Positions 49,401 to 57,700 of a stretch of DNA of 64,000 bases are shown in pieces (position 1 is the first letter of the stretch; each line of letters opens with the position of its first letter). The DNA is from Trichoplax sp. H2 (lineage: Eukaryota > Placozoa > Uniplacotomia > Trichoplacea): assembly GCA_003344405.1 (NCBI GenBank), contig NOWV01000264.1, positions 1 through 64,000 on the forward strand, written 5' to 3'. Below the pieces are notes generated by a model, which saw nothing but the letters and a program-made list of their open reading frames with translations, had not been told where the DNA came from and ran no database searches. Made by a program: the position numbers and the translations under genes.

Positions 49401-52400
49401 GATATTAGTAAGCGCAATATTTACCGAATAGTTATTCCCGATAGTCAGAATATCGGACATCAGATTAAATAATTACCTTCAGCAGCCATCCCATTAAACA
49501 TAGTTTATAAAATACTTCAAATTATTCATCTATGTGATATAATAAGTTTAATCTAGCTTTTGAACAGTATTAAATGATAGTATTACTCTTCATAGATTAT
49601 ATATCATAATAAATAGCTTGATTTATACTAGTAGTTAACGACAAAGTATGCGAATATAGACGATAAATAAACCAACATTGATGGAAATAGATATATAAAT
49701 TCTGATATTACCTCGAAGATGATAATCAATGTAAATGGCACGGTTATGAAAATTTAGTAAATATCAAATAGTATTGAACTAGATAATGATATCACTTTTC
49801 TAACTGGAAAGTGCTATAGATATTCCATACATACATCATGTCTTCAGCTTCAGGATATTTTAGTATTACATTGCATTTGTTGGACGAGATTTACCGCTCT
49901 ACAAATTAGTTGCTATCATTCATCTCATTTTATTTCCAATTATATAGAAATTGACCACTGCTTAAGCAATCCATGTGATTCTAATGGCAATTGTATTAAT
50001 AATCCAACTGGTTATAAGTGTTATTGTTATACCGGCTTTACAGGATTAGATTGCACTTTAGGTAAGAACTAAGCTAATTACAATTATATATGTCATCAAA
50101 ATAAGATAATATTATTGTAACATTGCTATCGTTAGATAGGATAAATATTGCCATGCTAGTCATCTAAATCTTGCAAGATAACTTAATAACCTCCAAAATC
50201 AACAATAAATCTATCCTGTTCTTCAATTATCTACTTTTTTAGTTACCTTATAGTAATATATTTCTATTATTAGGTAGAATAAATATTGTCAAACTAGTCA
50301 TTTAAAAGCTACAAGACAACTTATTAACCTCTAAAATCAACTATGAATTTATCTTGTTATTAAATATATCCAACTTTTAGTTACTTGTGTCAGTAATGGA
50401 ATAGCCTATCAAAATGGTAGCAGCTGGCTTAGTGATTGCAATAAATGTACCTGCGAAGGAGGACAAAAAAGTTGTACAATGGTAAATTTTCTTTTAATAC
50501 CTATTCCAACGATAGTAATATTTATCATTAAAGATAGTGAATTTATTAATCTCGTCCTGTATATTATTTTTATCCACTAATTCCTCTGTAGACTTGGTGC
50601 GGCCCAACAGCTTGCAATCCCTCACTACAAGGCCAATGTGGACAAAATGATACCTGCCAATCGTTATCGCAAAATGAATGTGTTAAGCCACCTTGCTCAA
50701 CTGCCAGTTTCTGCTCAAAAAGTGAATTAGGATTAGATTGCCTTAACTATGTTGGCCATTCACCAAGCAACTGTTACCGACAGTCATTTCTAATCGGCCA
50801 TAATAGCCTTACAAATGTAAGAAATTATAGCATGATTATACTAGCTTAAGGTCTCAACCGAGCTGAATGTTGAACGTTAGCTCGATTACATGAAAATTTT
50901 TAATCAGCGTTTCATATATCTACTCGCACATCAGGGGACAACCATCACTGAATTATGCAATGAATTACGATCCGTTAATGTATTGAAAAATTACTCAAAT
51001 AACGGCAGCCTTATTTTGCAATGTAAAATCGAACAGAAAACATCAGAGGGAATTCGAATTGCATTAGCCACGGTAAAATTTTAGCCTACGAGAGTATATA
51101 CAGCAAGCTTATTATTTACGTTAAAAACAATAAAATAAAATATTTAAAACTTTGCGCAAACTGTCCATATCTTCTTCGTATTTCTATTATATATTAATAC
51201 AACTGTAGTGATCTATTTAAGCATCAAAGTACTATCTAACTCATCACATCCAAATCCTAGCTGCATAAAGAATACATATCTTAGATATGCTATCTCTAAA
51301 TACATATTGCTCTACATAATGCCATGTTACGTTACACTACTGTATCTAAATATAATGATAGCGCTAGGTATTAATTATATTTATCTATAAGTAATCGCGT
51401 GTATATATATACACAACTACACATTAATTACACAAAAGTATTTGTAGATTTTTTAACGTTATTGACTACAATTTCTACTATCGCTAACAGATCTTTTCTC
51501 TCTATCTTTTAATTTGTAGAAATCCGCTTCCGGAAGTCAATACGCCCAGTCAGCATTGACAGCATTATTGTTAAGCCTTCAGACAGGACAAGGGAATAAT
51601 CCACCAGTTCAGCTATTACCCATCAAAGCGGAAGGTATTCATGTTAACCTTATACGTTATCATCAAATTTGAAGACATTTTATGTTTATCGTGCTAAAAT
51701 ATCGATCAGGATATGTCTATGATAGATTAAATAGCTAAAGTTTCGATTTTAGGAATCAAATAGTCATTTCATCTTTGAAACTTCGAAATGGAATTTAATA
51801 ATTCTCTCATGTTGTAGGTTTCAACGCTACTGTTATCGGTATCATCATCGCTATTGCTATTTTTCTGCTTGTAGCTGTCTTTTTGTATCGACGACGTCGA
51901 CGTAAACAAACTGCTCAAAAGAATTCTGTATCTTTCGAGCAACAGTTATCGTCTATCGCTCCAGCTACAAGTATAACTAATCCACTGTACAAAGAAGGAG
52001 ATCTGGATTTTCCAGATCTGCCTGCTCGGAAAGAAAGCCGTTTCGATAGTCCTGACCTCGACGGTGACGAGCAAGTTCAATTGCATAGTACCAGAAGTAA
52101 ATTTAGCGTTGATAGCTTTGCTAAGCGAAATCAAAACTATTCTAGTACCTATTTTGAGAATCCTGCCATCAATGATAACGAAAGTGCTCACCAGCAATAC
52201 CCTGAAACTAGCGTACCTAATAACGGTATAGTAACCAATACAAATGGCAAGGACGGTAGCCTCTATAAATCAGTTAACGGCAAAGGTGATAACGACAAGG
52301 TTACATTATTTATGACAAAGAAATCATCTTCCAAAATGCGTGAACGAAGTGATAGCTTACCTACCGATACCACGACTTTACAAAAAGGAAATGGCCTTCA

Positions 52401-52581
52401 AACTGCCGACGATTATTATTATCAAAATTACGATGATCAATCATTGGTTAGTGGAAACAGAAGGAGGAAGAGATCGAGCATAATGAAGAGCATGAGCGAT
52501 ATTTACAATCATGTTACATCAAACGCATCCAAGAAGAAGTCCTTCAGGGACAGCCATGATGAAGGTTCACTTATCAATTAA
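31433..52581 (+). CDS. Gene C: giant Jagged-like protein (MNNL, half-DSL, 62 EGF, vWC, TM)
   Basis: Forty coding exons sum to 8985 nt, predicting 2994 residues. Order: signal peptide, MNNL, half-DSL, 12 alternating A/B EGFs, an EGF1-EGF2-type pair, 9 more alternating EGFs, 39 mostly calcium-binding EGFs in large exons, vWC, Jagged juxtamembrane region, membrane helix, ~230-residue tail. No stop, frame break or alternative signal peptide was seen inside, so I call one gene. A split into two transcription units near 38.1-38.3 kb cannot be excluded without RNA data. Known Jagged proteins carry about 16 EGFs and Notch receptors up to 36, so 62 is exceptional. It is in tandem with gene B and converges on gene E. 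It would sit at the cell surface with a very long ectodomain; partner unknown. Confidence 0.8.
32198..32491 (+). CDS. Gene C exon 2: MNNL domain
   Basis: Ninety-eight codons, phase 0-0, with [34 protein letters not shown], and the end [12 protein letters not shown]. Same layout as gene B exon 2 including the terminal WP. Followed by a 1.0 kb intron. Confidence 0.88.
33510..33726 (+). CDS. Gene C exon 3: C2-like end and truncated DSL
   Basis: 217 nt, phase 0 to 1. Begins [13 protein letters not shown], the counterpart of gene B GRFTLFVNVDED. Ends [16 protein letters not shown], with the Cys-x8-Cys spacing of the first DSL disulfide region. The remaining DSL cysteines are missing and EGF repeats follow at once. 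Confidence 0.8.
33890..38144 (+). CDS. Gene C EGF repeats 1-12: six A/B pairs
   Basis: Single-EGF phase 1-1 exons: 33890-34006, 34156-34272, 34465-34581, 34887-35000, 35265-35381, 35487-35603, 35971-36087, 36237-36353, 36765-36881, 37104-37223, 37500-37616, 38031-38144. Odd repeats are type A (DLISC, DNNIC, DLSLC, DTNVC, DANIC, DLNSC). Even repeats are type B, five of six with a W (SDWTG, QDWSG, GDWIG, SDWTG, SNWTG); repeats 2, 8 and 10 share H(I/V)Y(S/A)TC. The alternation is perfect over all twelve. This block separates the half-DSL from the EGF1-EGF2-type pair. Confidence 0.85.
38244..39198 (+). CDS. Gene C EGF 13-14: pair resembling Jagged/Delta EGF1-EGF2
   Basis: Three exons of 64, 62 and 72 nt: 38244-38307, 38439-38500, 39127-39198, with junction phases 1/2/1/1. 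Residues [13 protein letters not shown]...CLCINGWTG, then [16 protein letters not shown]...[10 protein letters not shown]. The short first loops (CRxGC and CxxxxGC) and the missing second-loop residues are the hallmark of the two EGFs that follow DSL in Notch ligands (Jagged ICRQGC...). Here the pair lies after twelve other EGFs. Gene E has the same three exon lengths. The 626-nt intron before the last exon is mostly tandem repeat. Confidence 0.82.
38634..39122. repeat. Intronic tandem repeat, four ~120 bp units (gene C)
   Basis: Four copies with spacing of about 118-128 bp, each with AACATTG..ATGTTCAGTACTATTGCAA, a CCCCATCGTAACCATTAAA core and a TATCTACTCRTCTTATTTxxATTTTTCGTT end. The array fills most of the intron that splits the EGF2-type repeat and stops a few bases before its acceptor at 39126. 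Confidence 0.85.
39288..42988 (+). CDS. Gene C EGF repeats 15-23: alternating single-exon repeats
   Basis: Exons 39288-39404, 40053-40166, 40302-40418, 40562-40675, 40817-40933, 41260-41376, 41831-41947, 42049-42162, 42872-42988, all phase 1-1. Order A-B-A-B-A-B-A-B-A: DNNKC, DINEC, DNNAC, DINEC, DLNSC, GINEC, DLNSC, DINEC, DLQYC. Type B repeats 18, 20 and 22 keep W (NWTG, EWTG, RWTG). Directly after the EGF1-EGF2-type pair this is the position of EGF3-EGF4 in Jagged, which supports type A = EGF3-like and type B = EGF4-like. Confidence 0.85.
39570..39805. repeat. Intronic tandem repeat, 2.5 x ~90 bp units (gene C)
   Basis: Copies share TATATATTTGAYAAATATYCATGTCTG, CTATTATGTCA(C/T)(T/C)GTGCATTAGCA and CCAGTAAGTC. 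In the intron between EGF 15 and EGF 16. Confidence 0.8.
41377..41830. other. Gene C intron with a less AT-rich core
   Basis: The segment about 41445-41640 (GACGCGGCGCTAGACC and following) is visibly richer in G/C than neighbouring introns, yet has no EGF pattern or open frame. Identity unknown; an intronic RNA or an old insertion are possible. Confidence 0.35.
42163..42871. other. Gene C intron between EGF 22 and EGF 23
   Basis: 709 nt. A 107-codon frame (42270-42593) lies inside but has no family features and no exon-like context, so I treat the stretch as plain intron. Confidence 0.5.
43099..44289 (+). CDS. Gene C EGF repeats 24-31: first multi-EGF exons
   Basis: Exons 43099-43671 (five EGFs), 43828-43941 (one) and 44059-44289 (two). 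Nearly all repeats are calcium-binding type (INIDEC, ININEC, TNINEC; D...(I/V)xxYxCxC). The fifth EGF has a 2-residue insertion in its last loops ([10 protein letters not shown]) and the last one reads [10 protein letters not shown]. The change from one EGF per exon to several per exon begins here. Confidence 0.85.
44325..44650. repeat. Intronic tandem duplication, two ~190 bp units (gene C)
   Basis: Two copies sharing ACTGATxGACTTAT(A/G)CA, ATTTATCTATxATTTTTCT, TTCACTTTTTAA and ACGTATAATC. In the intron before the large EGF array exon. Confidence 0.7.
44738..49153 (+). CDS. Gene C EGF repeats 32-61: 30 tandem calcium-binding EGFs
   Basis: Exons 44738-45699 (962 nt), 45921-46248 (328), 46495-48226 (1732) and 48783-49153 (371). 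Introns fall inside EGFs at three new positions and phases: phase 0 before DLIGSY, phase 1 before GGTC, phase 2 before PGFTG. About thirty repeats of the form (I/V/T)(N/D)INEC-x-S-x-PC...GTC-x-D-x-(I/V)-N-x-Y-x-C-x-C-x-x-G-(Y/F)-TG-xx-C. Many carry the O-glucose consensus CxSxPC and the O-fucose consensus C-x4-(S/T)-C between Cys2 and Cys3. EGF 49 has a shortened linker (DSCNGQPC) without the Ca-binding start. Long rigid rod expected if calcium is bound. Confidence 0.88.
45709..45912. repeat. Intronic tandem duplication, two ~115 bp units (gene C)
   Basis: Copies share GAATGGTTTATTGTATAGA, AAAATAGCYACCAAT and CTTTCxGRTCGTTTTATGACT. They occupy almost the whole 221-nt intron 45700-45920. Confidence 0.85.
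48185..48755. repeat. Three ~185 bp tandem units that include an exon end and donor (gene C)
   Basis: Unit 1 covers the end of exon 46495-48226 (CAGGGACAGTGTACAGATAA...TTGCCT|GTAAGT) and its intron. Unit 2 (from about 48366) repeats the coding piece with substitutions and keeps a usable GTGAGT donor at 48415. Unit 3 (from about 48556) has lost the donor (TTTTAAGA) and is more diverged. The intron parts share TTCAATAAGCTCT, CTTAxxAGTTAAA and TACTATAAGAAGTAACC. Confidence 0.85.
49948..50061 (+). CDS. Gene C EGF repeat 62
   Basis: Single 114-nt phase 1-1 exon, [16 protein letters not shown]...CYCYTGFTG. Last EGF before vWC. The 794-nt intron upstream (49154-49947) shows no coding sequence or obvious repeat. 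Confidence 0.85.
50110..50392. repeat. Two ~140 bp tandem units that include a splice acceptor (gene C)
   Basis: Copies share GGATAAATATTGYCA, CTAGTCATxTAAA, CAAGAYAACTTATTAACCTC and end in a T-rich acceptor: CTACTTTTTTAGTTACCTTA at 50231 and CCAACTTTTAGTTACTTGTG at 50371. Only the second copy leads into the vWC exon; the first is followed at once by an in-frame TAG. Confidence 0.85.
50381..51634 (+). CDS. Gene C vWC and Jagged-type juxtamembrane region
   Basis: Exons 50381-50481 (v[15 protein letters not shown], very like the SSWxxxCNxCxC core of Jagged vWC), 50592-50816 (TWCGPTAC, then CGQNDTC, CVKPPC, NCYRQS), 50935-51072 (138 nt; [18 protein letters not shown], matching Jagged ICSELRNLNILKN) and 51520-51634 (helical stretch [13 protein letters not shown]). 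Exon 50935-51072 has exactly the length of its counterparts in B and E. Confidence 0.87.
51818..52581 (+). CDS. Gene C membrane helix and long cytoplasmic tail
   Basis: Terminal 764-nt exon, phase 1 in, stop TAA at 52579. Membrane helix about [19 protein letters not shown] followed by RRRRRK. The ~230-residue tail has NPLY (an NPxY sorting/PTB-type motif), an acidic/Pro stretch (DLDFPDLP), a Tyr-rich [10 protein letters not shown], many Ser/Lys, and a basic cluster GNRRRKRSS that could serve as a nuclear-localisation signal if the tail were released. Functions of these motifs are inference. It ends GSLIN, not a clear PDZ ligand. Confidence 0.88.
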
Positions 52582-53526
52582 TCAAGATAGTATCTAGATC
52601 TTTTCTCCTTCTTTATTTAATCGATCAACAAATCCTATACTACCTAAACAATTCATGAAATTTCCTTCATGTTTTAGTTAATACAAAATGTAAATACGTC
52701 AAACTTTTTCATTAATTTTCACTTTAGCTTTTTGATTAATAACACATGGACGGTAAACATCATAAGTTTGCTCCATTAACTCTTGATATGATGATAGTAA
52801 ATATCTTTCTTGATATATTATGCCCTTTGATATAAAAGAATACGTATAACTACATAATAATTTTGAAGGACTACTTCTAAATCCAAAATTTCTATGCTAC
52901 ATTTTATAAACTGGAAGGTATTAAATCAATTTTTATCCGTTAAAGAAATGGTCATAGTATTTTTTACACTTTATTTGAAAGTTGAGTGTCAATATACAGT
53001 AACCTATTTTTAATTGTACCTGCTAGTTCGTTTTGATGTTGCATATTTACAAAATAAGATTTATAGGTACTTATTAATATAACCATTTAATTTCTTTATG
53101 CTGCTCAATTTAGTGCATCTTTTATAGCAGAATTACAGTCGTTTACTTGAAGTAATTTAAATTAAAAGCTTATATGTAGAAATCGATTACATCTATTTTT
53201 TTAAATATCATTTTTATTTAGCAATAGCATAAATTGTAACAAGTACCTACTCCTTATTCATCAATATCGTGTCAAGGGTCATATGTATCGTCTAGATATG
53301 CCAATTATTTTCTTACTATTTTAAAGACATACAGGAGGAGCTGTAGTTTCTTCCAATTTTAATTAACTAGTTTTACAAGTATTATCCAGCCTCCTAACAA
53401 CTGCGTAAAAATCTTTTAGTTTAGATTGTATTTGAAATCTCTGCTAAAACATCACAACAACGGACATATCGTGATTGATATATTACACCAAATTACAGCT
53501 TACCAATTATCGATTGCAGATGAGAA

Positions 53527-53532
53527 AATAAA
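53527..53532 (+). terminator. Candidate polyadenylation signal of gene C
   Basis: AATAAA about 950 nt past the stop codon, with a second AATAAA at 53544. Weak, because the spacer is strongly AT-rich. Confidence 0.2.
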
Positions 53533-54398
53533 TTGAAGATCTTAATAAAAATTAAAATAAAGGCTCTTAAAACTATTATTAACGGATCAATCTCAAACGC
53601 ATCCAATAATCAGAGATTTTTAAGTTCGATATATCTTTCTACGAAGGCAATCGACTTAAAGGTTCAGTAGTATTTTGTTACTTTAAATTGAGAATCTAAT
53701 CAAACTTTCATTAGCCTTTATTTTAATGAATGATAAGACTGCAGGTAACAATTACATCTGATATTCATACAGCTAGATTGTATAGTCTACTTAAGTAATC
53801 AATATTTTTTATAACCATTACATTAATAACAGCAATATAAATTTCATACTATTAATATATGGTGAATATTATGAATTAAAACCAATAAGCGAAATACAAA
53901 TATCTATGCATGTATTCTGAAGACTTTGTTTAATGAGGTACCGGTAATATTCTAGCTCACAGTTTTTATATTAACGCTATCCGATGATCATATTATATTA
54001 CCATATTCCCGGCATTTACGAAATCGGTTACCAAGAGCAATCTTGGAAGTAGAATAATCATTTTAGATAGTTGACTTTTCAATCTTTATGGATTATTATA
54101 TATTTCTGATAGAAATATATCAATAAGAGTCTAGTATAATAATGTGGTAAGTTTTTTTCGTGAAATTGTACGTGTATTTGTATTTTATTGCTATTTTCAT
54201 CGATATTACCACTCTGTAATATTGTACTGTTTACTCTATTCCTTCGTTTTAATAAAGATGCGTGGAATACGAATGGTTAAGTTACTACACATACAAAATG
54301 ATTGAATATGAACATATTGGGATTAAAGATCGATTGTAAGTACAAGTAGCAGCAACATGAATAACAATTTCGTCATTTAATCGCAAAATATATCTTAA

Positions 54399-54404
54399 TT
54401 TATT
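54399..54404 (-). terminator. Candidate polyadenylation signal of gene E
   Basis: AATAAA on the minus strand (TTTATT on the plus strand) about 90 nt downstream of the gene E stop codon, a normal distance. Confidence 0.4.
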
Positions 54405-54494
54405 CATTATTACATGTTAGGTCTAGATATAGCTTAATTTAATTAACAACATCCGTATATCTTGGATTCTCCTCCTTCGAATCTCATCAGGAAT

Positions 54495-54730
54495 TTATAA
54501 ATCATGATTAGTAGTAGGATCACAATTGTTGCCTATAGATTCATCTCCGAATGGACTATAAGGAGAAGTATTTTTGTGGCCGCGATATCTGAATCCACGT
54601 GGTGCTCTGAGTTTTATACAATTTCGGAAGGATAGATCCCCTTTGTAAGCATTCTTTTTGAATACAATTATCACTATCATTACCACAACAATCGCTGCAA
54701 CGACAGAAATGATAAGTGGTAGGACGAAAT
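54495..54730 (-). CDS. Gene E membrane helix and short tail
   Basis: Terminal exon, phase 1 in, stop TAA at the complement of 54495-54497. Membrane helix about [20 protein letters not shown], then FKK. The tail is 54 residues, basic, with [12 protein letters not shown] and [10 protein letters not shown], ending TTNHDL. Much shorter than gene C and unrelated in sequence. Confidence 0.87.
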
Positions 54731-57700
54731 CTAACAACATGTGAATAAAAACAATTATATAAGCAATAAACGATAATTTTTCCTAACTGAAAATGAGTAA
54801 CTGAAAAATGTATCTGGTTATAATATATAAAAATCTTGTAAAGCGGTTCATATATATTTTATCCTTTCCAAGAAATTTCGTAGATTTGAAATAAACCAGA
54901 ATTTATGCTAATTAAAATCTCGCTAAGCTGATGAAAATGGCTGTTCTTTTAAAAAATACAGTTACTTATTCTATTTGTTCTCATGATCGATTGATAATAT
55001 GTAGAAAATGTAATGTATCTGTGTGTCAGTTAGAACATAAAAATACGGTAAAAAAAGCATGTTTATGGGAAAACCGAAAAGGAGTAACGGAAAGTGCATC
55101 TAGCTATCAAATATAATTATTATACAAAGCAAGCTAATGTATTTTTATCCTTTCCAAGAGATTTCTGAGATTAAGATAAACTAAAATTTATATAAATTAA
55201 ACTATATATATCAATTAAAATACAAACCCAGTTTAAAAATGGGTACTGTATGGGGTACTTTGGTCGGTTACATAAAATATCACAAAAATCGTACCGTACG
55301 TATATTTAACTAGCTAAGGAAAGTTAAAATTATTTACTATACCATAAGTGTCTACAGAATAGTAGATGAACAGTCTTCGTAAACGATAGTGATTAAATCG
55401 GTAATCTACTTTTCTTCACGAAAATTATACCTGGCAATCTCCCAGATACATAAGGTTGCTGAGGTTTGGAAACAGATAGCAAAGATAACACTCGATTAGA
55501 GGAGTTACTTCCAATGGATAAAGTAAAAGCTTGTAAAGCTTGCTGCGTTGTCGAGATTCCCGCAAAACTATGCTACGATGAAAATAATGATTGAGCGTCT
55601 TTACAAATATAAATTTCTACGCTACACATTTAATCTAACTATAACATCTGTAGAGTATCTTAGTGAAGGTATTTACAAATTCGATACGCAAATGTATCCA
55701 CTCTGGCTTTCTTTCCATTATGTAGCAATCAACAGTTAACAGCTTCTCTACAGCAAACGATTTCATTCTATCTTGGAGACGAATTGCGTAGCATACTTCC
55801 TGCAAAGTGGTTCCCTATGTACCGAGCAAAAGAAACGTTACATGATCGCAAATGAATAAAAATCTATCGGAGAAATATCATAATTTAGATCATGCTTATG
55901 GCATAGTGATGGAAAATTAATTAATTTCTATTATAGTTTGTAAGAATAGCCATAGCAATTGATACGTAGGAACTTGATGTTATCACACAATTATAAAATC
56001 AATTTTTACCATTGGTAGTAATCGCGTTGACAGAAAAAATGCTTTAGATAGACACTTTGTTGAGTTTTGATTACCAGAGTTGCATATAATATTCGGTGGT
56101 GTAACAAGTGGGCAAACGCCAGTTATATTGCAAGGTGGTGCAAGACATTCAGAATTTTGTACATGAAAGCATGTGTGTCCATTAGGGCAAACTTTAGGTC
56201 CATTACTATTTAAAGGACAACTAACAGATCCGCACCATACCTAGTGTTGCCGATTATATAGCCATATTACACGATAAGTATCGTATTATTTTTGAAGAAA
56301 TGCGTTTATATTATCTAATAAACTTAAAATAAATCTTGCACAAGGTATCATTTGAAGCCACATAAATCACCTTAGAGCAAATTGAACGACTACTTCTGCA
56401 ATTACATGCATTACAATATTCATTCCATTTTTCTCTATTTCTGTACACTTTGCCACCATATGTACATGAACCAATCAGTACTAATTAGAATCAACAATGT
56501 GAAAACATTTTAGAAAATGCAAACAGCTGAAGACTATCATATGAACACTGTGAGAATAAGTTCAATATTTGTTTTTACGTCTTAAGAATACCAAATAGCT
56601 AAAGCTTACAGTACTTGTCCTTTTATAATCAGCTTAAAACTAGATGATATCAATTCAATTATGATAGCAATAATCTATGCGGATCGTGCAAAATGGTCAA
56701 GTAGTACATTGCAACCTTTTCGATACAAATTGTATACTAATTATAATTACTGTCCTAAGTATATTAAAATTGATAATTATCGATAGATTATAAAATTAAT
56801 TTTATCCACAAATATCTCTCGCATATAATAATGACACGCAAATGATTTACTACTGTACACTTTAGCTTATAGTTAACATAAATTCCATTAAACTATAATT
56901 ATTGGTATCATTTGAGCTATCAATCAATCAGATTTGGGAAGTTTAACAATTTTGTATCGTATTACGTGGTAGCCATAAAGCTAATGTACCCAAGGTACTA
57001 TGAGAAGAATATTACTTTATCATAATTTATAACAGCGATATATACTCGTATTTCGGCCATTTGATAAACCGTATAGACTCACTTTCCGACTGACAGACTA
57101 GCCCAGTATAACCAGTACCACTACAATCACACGCAAAGGCATTAATGGAGGTAATACATCTACCACCATGTTGGCATGGCTTAGAAGCACATTGATCGAT
57201 TATATTCTGACATGACAAGCCCGTGACACCTGGCGGACAAGTGCATTTATAACCACCGATTAAATTCTGACAAGTACCACCATTATGGCATGGCTTTGAT
57301 AGGCACTCATCAACGCCTAGTTGACAATATCGACCTCTAAATGCAGGCAAACACTGGCAGTTAAAGCTGTTCATATCTTCAGTGCATGTCCCATTATTAA
57401 TACAAGTTGTTGCTGTGCACAGTCTTACTGTAAAAAATAAGAAAATAGTATCACAGGCTGTCAATTACCTGGCAAATAATTTATTGCAACAATATGAATA
57501 TATACTGTATTTAATAATGATAACATAAAACTTAATCTAGCTTACCTGCTGAATATGAATACATATATACAAGTATACTTAATGAAGATACCGACAGGAG
57601 ACGTAATTTATTCTACCTTCCAAATGTGAATATACTACACCTACAATATATTTAATAATGAAGTTACCTTCATAAAATGTAATCTATCCTACCTGTCTGG

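Larger units (their letters stand above)
52582..54494. other. Convergent spacer between genes C and E
   Basis: 1.9 kb holding the two 3' untranslated regions and AT-rich DNA. No gene, RNA or repeat recognised. Confidence 0.5.

Noticed and set aside
31433-52581. Gene C as a Notch receptor or Crumbs homologue
   Set aside because: No LNR, ankyrin or laminin-G modules; MNNL at the N-terminus plus vWC and the WCGPxxC/juxtamembrane region identify a Jagged-type ligand.
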